Assembly: GCF_964204645.1 (NCBI RefSeq)
Contig: NC_134032.1
Coordinates: 8,302,275-8,366,274 of the forward strand
Source: Tubulanus polymorphus
Lineage: Eukaryota > Nemertea > Palaeonemertea > Tubulaniformes > Tubulanidae
Length of the DNA: 64,000 nt
Reading direction: 5' to 3'
This document shows, piece after piece, positions 1 through 11,491 of the stretch. Below the pieces are notes generated by a model. The model saw nothing but the letters and a program-made list of their open reading frames with translations, was not told the DNA's origin and did not search any database. Position numbers and translations under genes: made by a program. Each line of letters opens with the position of its first letter. The stretch's first letter is position 1.

Positions 1-98
1 GATCTATCTCCAGTTCGAACCAGTTGCCCATGTTCTACTTTTGAGCAACTACTCAGTTACTATCATATCCGTAGATGTCTATTCAATTATCAATTAAA

Positions 99-302
99 TT
101 AAAATTCATTCAGATAGCACATCTCAGTTGCGGTCGATGTCCGCGCTGTGGATCTCAACGATCGCCACGCGCCACGCAGTTGCAACTGACTGGTTGTAAA
201 TAGATTTTCGATCTGCGCGGGGTAATCGCTCAATAGCAAATAGTTGTCACCAGTTGCTTCGTCGATGTACGCTAGGCTTAAAACGGACCCGTCAAAGAAC
301 AT
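99..302 (-). CDS. Possible terminal exon, hypothetical protein
   Basis: An open frame of 67 codons on the minus strand has even codon use and a non-repetitive composition (it includes ...AYIDEATGDNYLLLSDY...), ending at a TAA at 99-101. No family is recognised. It could be the last exon of a gene extending to the right on this strand: a weak acceptor-like TTTTAAGCCTAG lies inside it, which would start the exon at about 275. No poly(A) signal or upstream exon was found, so chance is a real alternative. Confidence 0.2.
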   Translation of the reverse strand: MFFDGSVLSLAYIDEATGDNYLLLSDYPAQIENLFTTSQLQLRGAWRSLRSTARTSTATEMCYLNEF

Positions 303-850
303 ATTTCACATCAGATTTAAACAAAATGACACCGGACTTAAATAAAGCCACGATGGAAAGATTTTTTCCATAAAAAGGCCAGATCCCCTGATAAAATCGT
401 ATACATGCATCAAGTAGGGTCAGATCTAGACCAGGTCTACCCTCTCAACAATCGACGTTCCAAAAGATCAGTTTTACCTCTTTCTGAAATACATAAACCA
501 TGTCAAAAGTACAGAATGCATTTCTTTTTAATCAAAATTTCCTTCAATTCTAATTTTTCACAATTTTTCTAAGTTCCTGCTTATATGAATTAGAATCACA
601 GCACAAAATAGCTAAATAATTGTTAGGTCAATCAGTTGTTAGGTAAAAATCTTAGGTTTCATTTAATAAGACACCTCCAGAAAGCCAAATCCTCTTTAGA
701 TGACGGCAGCTTTCTTCTCACACATTCTCGGGCGACTAGGAGTTTACTCATAGTTGTGGTTCTATCATCGTTGCTACTAGAGTATGCTCATAGCTGATCC
801 TTCATGTTCACTTAGATATTTGCACTTGGGCGCATGGGAATGACGCTGTT
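303..850. other. Non-coding stretch, nothing recognised
   Basis: AT-rich sequence with no long open frame, splice-flanked exon or clear repeat that I can see. Confidence 0.5.
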
Positions 851-852
851 CC

Positions 853-1688
853 TAATACGGGATATTGACAAATTCAAGTTCTTGAATTACTCGTTTGATG
901 GCGCTAGTCAGAACCGGAAATTGGAACCTAAATCCGCCATGTTCTAGTTTATTTGCAATAAAAATCTCTCGCCTCAAGTTTTCAATCAGCGATATTTTAC
1001 GTACTATATATCGCCACGCATAATCCTTTAAATATGATATCTTACCGTTACGTTGGATATCATAAAACCTCACTGCAAAGGCTAGAAATCACTATAAATG
1101 TCCTAAAATTATCAAAAAACATTTTGCAACTGCTGACGATGCGGACTGATTGCCAGGTGTCACATGGTGGCAGCACTTGACAGCCCAATTTTGATTGTTA
1201 GTTCGAGTCCTGGTACTTTTCATATTTTTATTATGAATCTACGAGTTTAGTCCTTCTAAAATCAATTTTATTTCATAATATTATTTTATATTTATCAGTG
1301 TAGCCTGCAATAAATAAACCTTCAGAATCTTGAACTCAGCAACAAAACGATGACATCCGGCACCAGTCATTACTTCCGTTAGCTGCTTCGAGCGTCATCG
1401 CTAAATTTGTTATTTTTGGTAGTTTTTTACATTTCTAGTCATTTTTAGCGTTCGAAGTGAGGTTTTATCGAATTCAACACATTGTCAGGATATCATATTT
1501 AAAGGATTATGCGTGCCTATGTATAGTAAGTAAAATATTGCTTACTAAAAACTTGAAGCGAGATATTTTTATTGCAAATGAACTAGAACATGGCGGATTT
1601 AGGTTCCAATTTCCAGTTCTGACTAGCGCCATCAAATTCAATGTAGTTCAAGTAATTCAAGAACTTGAATTTGTCGATATCCCGTATT
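853..1688. repeat. Foldback element with long inverted arms
   Basis: The left arm (about 853-1075) is repeated in inverted orientation at about 1457-1688, with roughly 380 bp between. The outer ends match (aatacgggatattgac against gtcgatatcccgtatt), and the arms translate to closely similar peptides in mirrored frames, which is a by-product of the inversion and not a gene. The structure suits a non-autonomous foldback or MITE-like element. The centre (about 1140-1215) holds a GTTCGAGTCC motif like a tRNA B box. Confidence 0.7.
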
Positions 1689-1859
1689 GGCTGGCATCGT
1701 AACAAACTCTGCTTTATCTCGTTCGTAAATATCGAGCTAAGGCTGACTATTTAACAGCTTCAGTGCCAGCTACGCGTACACCCATACTGGCAATTGGGAG
1801 CAGCTTTGTATTATTACTGTGGCAGCAAATGTGTTAAGCATGAAAATTTACCGGGTACT

Positions 1860-2260
1860 AACTTTCCGTGAAACCACTGCAGAAATATTCTGGTGACAAT
1901 TTGATGACGTCGTAGGGGGATTTATGAAATTGACAGCAATCATCTTTTCAAGGGGGTTTATAGGGGTAATTAGAATTATTCTGGTTGCACTTTGAGATGA
2001 TTTCATTGGGGGATTCATGAAATTGAAGGCAGTCATCTTTTCAAGGGGGGTTTATAGGGGTAATTCGATGCTGTCATACGGGGATTTATGACAGCGGCTA
2101 CATTTTCAAGATTAATTCGGCGATGTCATAGGGGGGATGAATGGAGGCAGCCATCTTTTCTGGAAGTGTCTTAATGATTAATTAGAGAGACTTAAGGAGG
2201 CAGCCATATTTTCTAGAAGTGTCTACAGAGATCACGATTTTATGATGTCATAGGGGGACA
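1860..2260 (+). repeat. Tandem-like repeat with GATGTCAT(A)GGGG core
   Basis: Diverged units of about 70-100 bp carry the core tgatgtcataggggg, then ttatgaa and ggcagccatcttttc. The same family recurs in this orientation at 21880-22105 and reversed at 20165-20455, 25635-26050 and 29225-29285. Confidence 0.6.
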
Positions 2261-2479
2261 CAATATTTGTAACTTACCTTGATAGGTTTCCCGGAATGGT
2301 TTACTTTACTGATTGGTATATCTGTACCCTGTGAGCGCTGTTTGCCCGAATCGAACACTTTTCGTTTTTTCGCCTGAGATTTCGCGCATATAGGTTCATG
2401 TCGGCGCTAGAGGAAAAACAATGGGAATTTTCTTTTAGATTAAAAACTAACGCTTCCACAGTTCAGCGAAATTAGTTAT

Positions 2480-2815
2480 TTTAGACTCCGTTCAAGTCGG
2501 ATCTTTTCAGACAATATTTGTCCAACTTGGGAGGGATATCTGAGGGACTGGTATTTTGAGTAGACAAACTTATTTTGAAAAATGAAAATTTGTCTGACTT
2601 GAATGATTACTCCGCTCAAGTCGGATCGCTAGACTGCAGTGATATCTGAATTGGATGTACAGTAGAATCTGGTAAATTCGGATTGTTCGACTCAAGAGTG
2701 TTGTCCGAGCTAGAGGTTATATAAGACTCCGCTCAAGTCTTGGCCTTTTGACTTGAGAGTGACGTCTGAGTGTGATGGTACGGCAGACTCCTACGCTTAA
2801 GTTGGATCTTTTTTG
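2480..2815. repeat. Degenerate tandem repeat with CTCAAGTCGGATC
   Basis: The motif gactccgctcaagtcggatc and variants recur near 2487, 2609, 2727 and 2787, giving a roughly 60-120 bp diverged tandem arrangement. No coding potential is apparent. Confidence 0.45.
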
Positions 2816-3326
2816 AACACCATGGCAATTTTTCAGATTGGAGAATTTCATTGAATCCATAAATAGAGAGTAGGAAAATTATTCTATCATTCGAGCACTC
2901 AGAGTTGACTGTCGGCCTACTTCCAATGGGTCCCAAGTTCAGATCAAACTGACATCGAACACCTATTGTCGACCTTGGTTGATAAGTTATAGGAATAACA
3001 TTAAGATGTTTCTGATTGCTTTTTTTGATTTAAGCTTGCAATGAAACAATTCGTTTGGTCATCAAAATCGTGCCATGGCATACAGTACTTACTAATGCAT
3101 CAGGGAAAAATGACCGGCCACAAATTCCGCAAGGTACGGTGACTGCTGCAGATCCACCTCCTACATAGAAATACAGAAAAAAGTTTTAAAAAAATAAATG
3201 TACATACACAGGGCACCTTCTCCACTCTCAAATGAATGTGGTGTGTAAAGTAAGTTTAACATTGATTGTCTATCTAGTTAGTATAATATAGGGCCAGTGA
3301 TTGTGTGAGTGTCATTTGACATTTCA

Positions 3327-4211
3327 CAGTGGATGTTTTACCGTATACGGCAGCGTGTTTATTTCCGCTATTTTACCGTACATCGTCGCTGATTGGCTGA
3401 TTTACGCCGCGCATGCGCACAGAGGTGCGCGACTTAGAAAATTTGAGGAAATTGTGGTGAACAGAGTTAGAGAAAATAGAGCGGATAGAGCGAGACTCGA
3501 ACCCGATCCAGTAAATTGCCAGCGCAGCATCATCCCACCGAGCTCGCTGAAAACCACCCGAATGTCTTAACTAGGCCTATCTATAGTTCCTCAACTTACC
3601 CTAATCCTATCCCTATAGTAAAACGGACCCTAATCCTAGCCTAACCCTCTGGGTCATTAGACCCTAAACCCATCGGAACCCTAAACCTAAACCTACAGGG
3701 GCTTAACTAATAAAAGTAACAATAAAATCATGTTAGGCCTATTGGGTTTAGGCACAGGGGCTTGTCACAATTTGATGGAGGATGGATGGATGATACCATC
3801 CCTGCACCGCAGTCAGTATTCCAGGGAAAATCATCCATCCTCCACTCCATCAAATTGTGCCAAGCCCCTGTGCCTAAACCCAATAAAATGATTTTATTAT
3901 TACTTTATTAGTTAATACCATAATATATAGTAATGATGTACGGTAAAATAGCGAAAGTTAACACTAACAGTTCGCCGTACGGTTAAATATCAACTTCGGG
4001 TAAAAGTGCAGATCCGCACCTCTCGTGATTGACGCAATCTACTAAATATAACAGAAGTCAGAATCCAGGCTAAAATCTTTCTAGTGAAGATTTAAAATTA
4101 ACCAATGACAATCGTACTGAATTGCTGATGACATTTTGAATCTGAAACAATGATATTTAATGTAATTGATTGAACCGTTTACGCGGAGAGGTGCGGATCT
4201 GCACTTTTACC
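3327..4211. repeat. Nested inverted repeats (foldback cluster)
   Basis: Three inverted pairs lie together. About 3327-3386 pairs with 3932-3992 around ttttaccgtacatcg/cgatgtacggtaaaa-like arms. About 3717-3796 pairs with 3822-3915, an almost contiguous hairpin centred near 3810 (gcacaggggcttg / caagcccctgtgc). About 3998-4029 pairs with 4182-4211 (gtgcagatccgcacctctc / gagaggtgcggatctgcac). This looks like non-autonomous foldback elements nested in one another. Open frames at 3301-3570 and 4166-4405 are part of these arms and are not genes. Confidence 0.65.
3597..3705. repeat. Degenerate CCCTAA-like run
   Basis: Repeated ccctaatcct, cctaaccct, ccctaaaccc and ccctaaacct words resemble a decayed TTAGGG-type telomeric tract, but the period is irregular. 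It sits inside the foldback cluster and may be only compositional. Confidence 0.3.
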
Positions 4212-4215
4212 CAAT

Positions 4216-5636
4216 TTCGTCTTCTTCGTTGACGACATTTTTGTCATTTTTTAAGTCACCCTATAAGAAATTGAAGACAAAAGTGACCCCGCCCACACAA
4301 TGTCACAAAGTTCTTTTGATCCTGTCCAGTCTCTATTTATTCAGGCCTAAAAGACTAAGTAAACGGGTGAAAGATATCGGCATGATGATACGCGATCTGA
4401 AATGAAAACAGTATAAAAACACCAACCATCATCGTCGTAGTCCGCCATGTTGTTTAACCTGTTTGCAGTAGCAACGACTCTGATCGAGGGTTCAAGTCCC
4501 GACACGACACAGCTTCAGACTGAGTCCCATTCCGCGTTTTATCAACAATATACACGTTTGAATCCTCTCTTCAACTCGAAGTTTTTATCTTTTTACCCAA
4601 CTTTGCTCTATCTTTCTCCTTTTATCTTATGTTGTACTACATTGTGGCTTGTCTTGCTTTTTGGTAATTAGACCGCCGGGTGGTCGGCGTTATGAGATGT
4701 TGAAAATTAAAAATTAAAAAATGTCCAAATCCGGATTTTTAGGTTAGCGCGATCGTCTTCAAACGTATTGCATCTAACACGTAGCTGGACAATTTGGTTC
4801 TTCGATAATAAATGTCATTTTTAGGTAACTTCTACTAGGCCTATCTCTATCCGTTATATTTGTTATCACCGAATTCTGTTGGTATTTAAAAGTTTTAATA
4901 GGCTGGTTAATGGCTTGTCTGTCTTTTTTCCATGATTGTTCTACGAACGTTTCAAATGACAAAAACCGATACTTCTCCGGTAGTGCTGCCACCTAGCGTC
5001 TGAGAAGTAAAGTAAAAAACCCATTGTTGGCCATTACCCACTGCTCAAATCGTGCCCGTTTGGTGATTAAATGAACATAATAAATGAAATGGGGGTGCAT
5101 GTAGCAATTAATCATGTCAAAATGACCTTTCACTTTACTGTCTAGAAATGAGAATTATGAACAATTTGATCGATCTCCACACTCCAGTAGGCAGTAGTAC
5201 AACAACGTTGTTGACGTTCGCTCCATTTACGGCAACTCTTGTTTACATTGGGTTACATTTAAGGTGAATGTCACTAACACACTGCTGTACATCACTAAAT
5301 GCGCCACCGACACCGTAGTCCTTCACGCACGCGCATAGTGAACGGCGTAACCAACCGGGGCCACCACAGCGTCAGCGGCGGAATTTACGTCCCTCTGTAA
5401 CTGGAGCCAGTTCGTAATTTGAAAAGGGCAGATTCGTAGGATTCTGGTGGCACTTCAAAATGGGGCTTTTTCTGTCCCATATCAGTGCCTGTGCGGGTTC
5501 ATTTTGCGTCTTTAAAATTGTCTTAAAACGACATACTTTTGAATTCGGGAGGCACATTCAAATTTTGAAAATCGGCCCTTGCTGAAAACAAGGATATCTA
5601 GTTGAGGTTGTGAAAATAATTTGTATTTTTCTACAG
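4216..5636. other. Intergenic region upstream of the cassette gene
   Basis: No recognisable exon is seen. A GGGTTCAAGTCCC word at about 4489-4501 resembles a tRNA B box and may be SINE-derived. The 5' UTR exon and promoter of the gene starting at 5647 should lie here, because a good acceptor (gtatttttctacag, ending 5636) sits 10 bp before its ATG; I could not place the matching donor. Confidence 0.4.
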
Positions 5637-5646
5637 TTTGTGAAAG

Positions 5647-7750
5647 ATGGTAGTATTTGAAGGCGTCGGCGTGCAGGTGCATTTACAAGAAAACCTGATC
5701 AGACGCTACATAGAGGAACATCTTGAGTGGTTGGACGAGTTCATCGCTGGAGCCGATGACCAAACGTGGAGCAGATGGATTTCGATACGAAATCAAACCG
5801 GTTAGTTAAATGCTTTAAAATCGAAACCCGCTCGCCGATTTTAACGCGAATTTGCATCATTTTCGAAAGATGAAATCTGCTAGTTTGTAGAAGGAATCTC
5901 GACTACTGCCGAAATAGATGATTCAATCAGGTGTCCTGGGCATGCAGGGTACTATTTATTTTGGCAATAGAGGATTCCACTCGCGACAAGTGAAGATCCA
6001 CCCGTCACTTATGCAAAAGGACACCATTTCATATGGTATTGATAGAGGATCCTCACGTGCTGCGATTGAAGCGGTGTGGCCACTGCCCAGAAAAATCAGG
6101 GAATTTTACCAAAAACCTTGAAAACCCTTGAAAGTCTGGGAATTTGGAAAATTCTATTGACCATGTGTTTCTTTAGCATGCGATGCATTGAAAAATGGAT
6201 GATTTATTATTATCATTATACAAAATTTGTATAGCGCCTTATTCCAAAGAGGCTCTAGAGCGCTTTACACAAAATAACAAAGACGCGGTAATACATCCTA
6301 CAAAACATATAAAACATCTACATGGAAAATTCAGTCGAAATGTCTGGTGAAAAGTTAAGTTTTAAGAAGAGTTTTAAAACGATGTAGTGATTCAACAGAT
6401 CTGATGGCACTGGGTAGAGCATTCCATGAATTGTAACATTTTAAACCTACTGTCTGTCACACCTGCTCTCCGTGCGACGTTTTGGTCCGTAATTTCGTTA
6501 ATAATCCGTTTATCTACCTTTATTACGCATCAATTTGTTCAGTGAGGACTTTGCATTCAGAAATAAACAACAATTTTTACTAATTGTTTTTGTTTTCATT
6601 TATGAGCGATAGTTTACTCAGCATACGCTCGCGTAATGCTGAAAATTCAGCTCCGCGGGCGCTCGCAAATGTTACAGTGACGTAATCACCTGCTCATTAG
6701 CATATCAAAATACAGTAGGTGGCGCCACGTGATGGGTCATAAAAGCCATTTTTCGGCATTACGCGAGTGTATGGTAGGTAAAACTATCGCTGATTTATGA
6801 AAACACAAACAAATCTATGCCAGTTCATCATTTATTTCTGAATGCAAATTCCTTACTGAACTTATTGATGCATAATATTTGGAGATAAACCGATTATTAA
6901 CGAAATTACGGACCGAAATGTCGCACAGAGAGCAGGTGACAGACAATAGAAGTCTCTCTGAATCGACTCAGGGAATTTCTATAGGCCCAATCACAAAAAA
7001 AATCGGGAAAAACTAAGGGAATTTATAAAATGGATGTAAAAAGGCCACCCTGTAAGGGCCCACCAGGTGTCAGCGCGCTAATATGATAGGACGCAATAGA
7101 TGTGAGGTTGTTAAAATGAGGTTTCACTGCACCGAGTTTTATTCGTTTGTTTATATTTATTTCAGTTAATCTGACGGCTCAATGGCAGACGGGTAACCGT
7201 GACGACGATCCGCAGACGGCGACCACGCGGCAAATTCCCTGTTCTTCGAATCCCGCGCGAAAGCGCCGCCTCGAACTTTTGAGTCGTCGTTGTCAAGCGG
7301 CCGCGCGCAACTGGAAACGCCGTCGGGCTCTCACCGCGCCCGCCGTGCACCAACAAGCGCCGACAGACTACGACGTCGATTGCTCGGGCGACCTACCGGG
7401 GGCGTCGGACAATTCGAGTCATTGGAAATTAAAGCGTTCCCCGTCGGACGCCGAAGATTGCGACGACGAAAACGTCGATTCCGGTTCATTGACCTTGACC
7501 CCGGCTACTACGTCGGTGGGCGGAAATTTACCGACGACGGCGGTCGTAATCAAAACGGAGCCCCCCGGCGGCGAGGGGGAGGATCACGCTGGCGATTTTA
7601 TCGACGAAATGTTTTATTCGGATAACGCTAATTTGCGGATCGCCGATCCAAGCGATTCGGATTTCACCACGGCAGAGCAGAATTCATTCCCTAGTACGAG
7701 TACAGGTGGCGCCACTGTCTCATTGAATTACAGTCAAAACACATCACCGG
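5647..7750 (+). CDS. Shared 5' exons of a nuclear-type cassette gene
   Basis: Two exons, 5647-5800 and 7166-7750, join in phase 1 (acc g / tt aat) and give 246 codons plus one base. The ATG at 5647 follows an acceptor ending at 5636, so a non-coding first exon is likely. The N-terminus (MVVFEGVGVQVHLQENLIRR...) matches no family I know. Exon 2 has a basic, bipartite NLS-like stretch (ARKRRLELLSRR then NWKRRR), acidic patches and an IKTE sumoylation-type site (VIKTEPPG). These suggest a nuclear regulator, which is inference. The exon ends at a GTAAGA donor after the first base of a codon (ccg g|gtaaga). That phase fits the acceptors at 10009, 13881 and 16928, each opening a different 3' cassette with its own stop. 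Confidence 0.75.
6200..6330. repeat. Dispersed GCGCTTTACA-type repeat
   Basis: The words tatagcgccttattcc and ctctagagcgctttacac form a short imperfect inverted pair, of a kind I recall as scattered through many marine invertebrate genomes. It is intronic and I see no coding content. Confidence 0.4.
6445..6950. mobile_element. MITE with long terminal inverted repeats
   Basis: The left arm starts with tctgtcacacctgctctc and continues past ggtccgtaatttcgtt. It is mirrored at about 6780-6950, which ends ...gagagcaggtgacaga. Arms are roughly 170 bp, with a unique centre around 6640-6770. There is no transposase, so it is non-autonomous. A solo right arm recurs at 9497-9676. Confidence 0.7.
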
Positions 7751-9205
7751 GTAAGAACAAAACATTTTATACATCTATCGCTATTTCACAAATTCATCTT
7801 AAAAACTGGTATTGAATGTTACCTCAAGTGCAGTAGATCGATTAAGATACCGAACTCCAGTTCTAGATCGACCCCTAAATTCGGGCGCGGATCCCCAGGG
7901 GATCTTTTGGGGCCTTATAGAAGACCTTCAAATGTTTTGATTTTTTTGTTGCGGTCAATGGCCTGGTTTTATAGACTGGAATCAACTTTAACCCACGGGT
8001 TAAATCTATTGAAAATGAATTAAGTTAGCCCCCGGGTTAAAGGTAATACCAGTCTATAAAACCAGCCCCGTAGCTCTTATAGACTGGTATTAACATTTAG
8101 CCAGGGGTTAGGCCTAACTCAATTGAAAATGAATTGAGTAAGCCCCCGGGTAAAAGTTGATACCGGTACCAGTCTATACTGGTAACCTTGAATTTAAATT
8201 AATTAATGTTTGGTTGATTTAGGAAGAGAATTCTACAGTAATTGGGATATGAAAGAAATGCGGGCCCCTATTTTGAAATTTTAAATTTTCTCCTTTGAAA
8301 CTCCTTAGGCTTATATGCAGGGAACTTCATATCCAGGGGTGACTGATCTGTAGGGACCTAGGATTATAAGATCCTATACGGTTCAAATGTGCTCCTCTAC
8401 CTAGCAATGTTCCTGCAATCCCTGACCCCTATTGTTTAACAATCTTTATGTGTATGCATTTTCATTATAGATTTGTATTAGCCTAATTTAATTGTTTTCT
8501 AGCCTTCTACTTGGGTATGTTGCTTAAAATTGGGGAAAATTATCGTGAAGGATGAACGTTTCGGAGTTCGCTCATCTGACCCCTTAACGTTATTGGTTTC
8601 AGCTGAAATAGAAGAAAGTGTTTTTTTTTCAATCATTCAATGTGCCCTTTATTTCAACGCAGCACAAAACCTTTCTAAAGTTGGCCCTGGCCTGGAACAG
8701 CTCCTGAAATCCAAAATAGTTCATTTTTAATAACTTAAAAAAATTATGTCTTCACGTATGCTGTTTGCTGTTCAGTGAAGTTCTGAACACATATTCACTC
8801 TGGACAATCACTTATGGAGTGCGCCTTGATGAAAGCTTGGTGTTCGTAGTTCATTTCTGATGTCTTGGGACTGTCTTGGGGTGAAGTCTATACCTGTGAA
8901 GAGTGGACAATTACTTTTTGAAAGTGTCCTGATAGAATGCCTGTCTGGCGTTTGTAGTCCATTGTTCATCGAAAGGGCCTTAGATGAAGTTGTGAACACC
9001 TTTTGAAGTCTGGATGATCAGTTTTCGTAGCAATAGTAGTCAATACGTCCAATTAGAACGTCGCGCGCATAGTTGTGAAGATTGATACCTAAAATTTCTG
9101 AAATGGTGACCATACCAATACCATATTTGGAAATTTCTAGTTACCAGATTATGATATTTTTTATTGATTTTATGCGCTAAAAAAATGAATTCAGTATTCT
9201 CCTAG
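7751..9205. other. Intron sequence with a foldback pair
   Basis: At 7961-8185 two related palindromic elements occur (ctggttttatagactgg / ccagtctataaaaccag, then a second copy ending ggtaccagtctatactgg). A related element is at 22161-22320. The rest (8190-9205) is AT-rich with no exon I can support. Confidence 0.55.
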
Positions 9206-9342
9206 GCGAGTCGCGCTTGTCGAGAATTCGGTGAAACAATTTTGTTTTCGAATTCGAGTTTTTTCATTCCGCGAGTAATTTGCGACGACTGTGACGAAGA
9301 AACCGCTTTCATCTCGTGGAAACGAACAGTTCCTGACACGCG
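9206..9342 (+). other. Candidate exon, not placed in a transcript
   Basis: An acceptor-like tattctcctag is followed by 137 bp open in one frame (...FFIPRVICDDCDEETAFISW...) and a strong donor (cg|gtaagtgc). It enters in phase 0 and leaves in phase 2. The exit phase fits the acceptor at 11212, but the entry phase does not fit the donor at 7750. It may be an alternative first exon of cassette A or a decayed duplicate. Confidence 0.3.
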
Positions 9343-9440
9343 GTAAGTGCGCGCTCTAATTTGACTTCTGATCTTTCGAGAAAGAAACTTATCAAAAAGA
9401 AATTATATCGATATATCGTTTAAGAATTTTGAACCTACGA

Positions 9441-9493
9441 TGGCTTGAGATTTTGAACCCGGAGAAGAATTTGGAAACGATTCTGAAAGTGGT
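9441..9493 (+). pseudogene. Duplicated fragment of the 11212-11491 exon
   Basis: The words gagattttgaacccggag and cgattctgaaagtggt match the exon starting at 11212 almost base for base over about 50 bp. The copy lacks the rest of the exon and runs into a transposon arm at 9497, so it is a truncated exon duplicate. Confidence 0.7.
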
Positions 9494-9496
9494 ATA

Positions 9497-9676
9497 TGCT
9501 AGGTTAACTATCGCTGATAGATGAAAACACAAACAAATCTATGCCAGTTCATGATTTATTTCTGAATGCAAATTCCTTACTGAACAAATTGATGCATGAT
9601 ATTTGCAGATAAACCGATTATAAACGAAATTACGGACCAAAACGTCGCACGGAGAGCAACTGTGACAGACAGTAAT
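9497..9676 (+). mobile_element. Solo arm of the 6445-6950 MITE
   Basis: The sequence from aactatcgctgatagatg to gtgacagacag matches the right arm of the element at 6445-6950 with few changes. No matching left arm is present, so this is a truncated copy or single arm. Confidence 0.7.
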
Positions 9677-10008
9677 TTCTATCAGGCGTACTGATGATGG
9701 CTGATAGTATTTAGCCGAAGCGTTGCTCGAAATACATATATTTTTACTAGAACTTCTCTCTCGTTATTCATCTCACACGCATATCGCGTATCGTCTCGAC
9801 TCTTCGATAAATTGGAACGTTTAAAGCTAGAAATTTCTCGGGGAATCTCACTCGGGGAATCTTTTGTGGTCACGTGGAAAAATCAGGGAAATCTCAGGGA
9901 ATTTTAAAGGGCGTTAAGTGGCCACTATGGGTTGATAAGTTAATCGATTATTGAATTTTCGCGTAAATTTCGCCGCATTAATCGTCCGTGATTTCGATGA
10001 AATTTCAG

Positions 10009-11491
10009 GTTCGACGACGGCTGTGCTTCGAAAACGACCGAAAAACCGAGACAAAATCAAAAGAACGTTGACGCGAGCCGTCGTCTGCCTGGCCGAGACG
10101 GACGCGCTGTTGATACCGGATCGAGATGAACTAGCGCGGCTACTCGCGTCCGGGCTCGGCTTGCGAAAAATTACGTTCAACGCAAACGGATCGAAGCAGG
10201 ATCTATCGGATAAACTCTACGAGTAAGTTAGCGATTTATGGTCCCGTTCCATAAACTCCCCCTACGGTTGCCTTCGTAAAGACCCCTACGAAATCAAGTT
10301 CCATAAACGCTTACGGTGAAGATGACGGCTTCCATACATTTCCCCTGTGACATCGTCAAATTCCAGAAAAGATGGCTACCTTCATACCCCTACGATCCTT
10401 TTTTTCGAAAAAAGTTTCGACAAACATCATCTTTGTCCTTCTTTTTAACCCAAATCCATCCTTTTGATAAAAAAGTCCTTCCAAATTTGATTTTTTATGT
10501 ATTTTCGCATGCAATTTTGTCGCGAATTGTACTGTTGAAGTATTCTATTACTCGGGCCTGGTAATTCAATTAAATCATTAAGATTGAATAATTACCCTGA
10601 AATGTATGACCGGTCTACACGACTAGTATTCCAGCAAAGTCATTGCGAAAATGCTCCCTTATGGACCCTTTTACTGGAAAGAACTTCTTTCTGAGTCAAA
10701 AAGTCCCTCCTTTTGGGTCTAGAATTGTGGAAAAAGTCCTTCTTAGTACTTCTTTTTTCCCTGGCCTTACCACTGGAAACCCTGCCTAGATAGTTCCTGA
10801 AAGCATGGATCCATATATCCCCCTACGATAGGCCTATGATTGAATTACCGATGAGAGAGCCTTCCAGTATAGATGGCTCCTTCTATAAACCCCCCATGAT
10901 CACCCAGAGCTGCCAAATGTTCCTGATTTTCAGTGTTTATTACAATTTTATAACAAGAAATACCAATTTGATTTGTTCGATACTACAGAAATATGAAAGA
11001 TGTTACTGATGGTCTTATTGTTGAATGATGGAACATTTTCTTTCATATTCCAATGAAATGTTACTCAAAGAAATTAAACTTGTTACTAATAGCGCTTTTT
11101 AGAGGTTGGCAGCCCCGATATCCGTAGCGGAAACGATAGCTGCCTCCGTAAATTCTCCCCCTATGTCTATTATTGAAGAAATACTTTGCAAATGCGGATT
11201 GAATTTTTCAGGGAATACCCAAAGTTAAAACGTGGCGGTGGTTTTGAGATTTTGAACCCGGAGAAGAATTCGCGAACGATTCTGAAAGTGGTCCACGTCG
11301 GCGCCATCGAGTGTAGCCGACTTGGCGAGGTATCGGCGTCGAAATTCTACGTCCGTCCGCTGCAGGTCGACCTGTCTCGCGTCGTCGACGTGCAGACTCC
11401 GCACTCAGGTGGCACGATCGCGTGCGTTCGCTGCCGGCGCCGATTCAAAATCAACGACATCAGAAGTCATCGCGAGAAGTGCTTCGTTTGA
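10009..11491 (+). CDS. Cassette A: G2E3-like C-terminal module
   Basis: Exons 10009-10222 and 11212-11491 join in phase 2 (ctc tac ga / g gaa tac) and end at TGA 11489-11491. Spliced to the shared exons they give a 410-aa protein. The module contains LLASGLGLRKITF, YPKLKRGGGFEIL and KFYVRPLQVDL, a run I associate with invertebrate proteins labelled G2/M-specific E3 ligase-like (G2E3-like); this is recall, not a search. It ends in a probable zinc knuckle, CVRCRRRFKINDIRSHREKC (Cys-x2-Cys...His-x4-Cys). There is no HECT or RING domain, so ligase activity should not be assumed. Exon 1 of the cassette leaves in phase 2, so it cannot splice into cassettes B or C. No AATAAA lies close downstream; one is at 12876-12881. 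Confidence 0.7.

Noticed and set aside
852-1702. Two similar ORFs in opposite orientation, as if a duplicated gene pair
   Set aside because: The similarity is at DNA level across whole arms of a foldback element, with no codon-level constraint visible.
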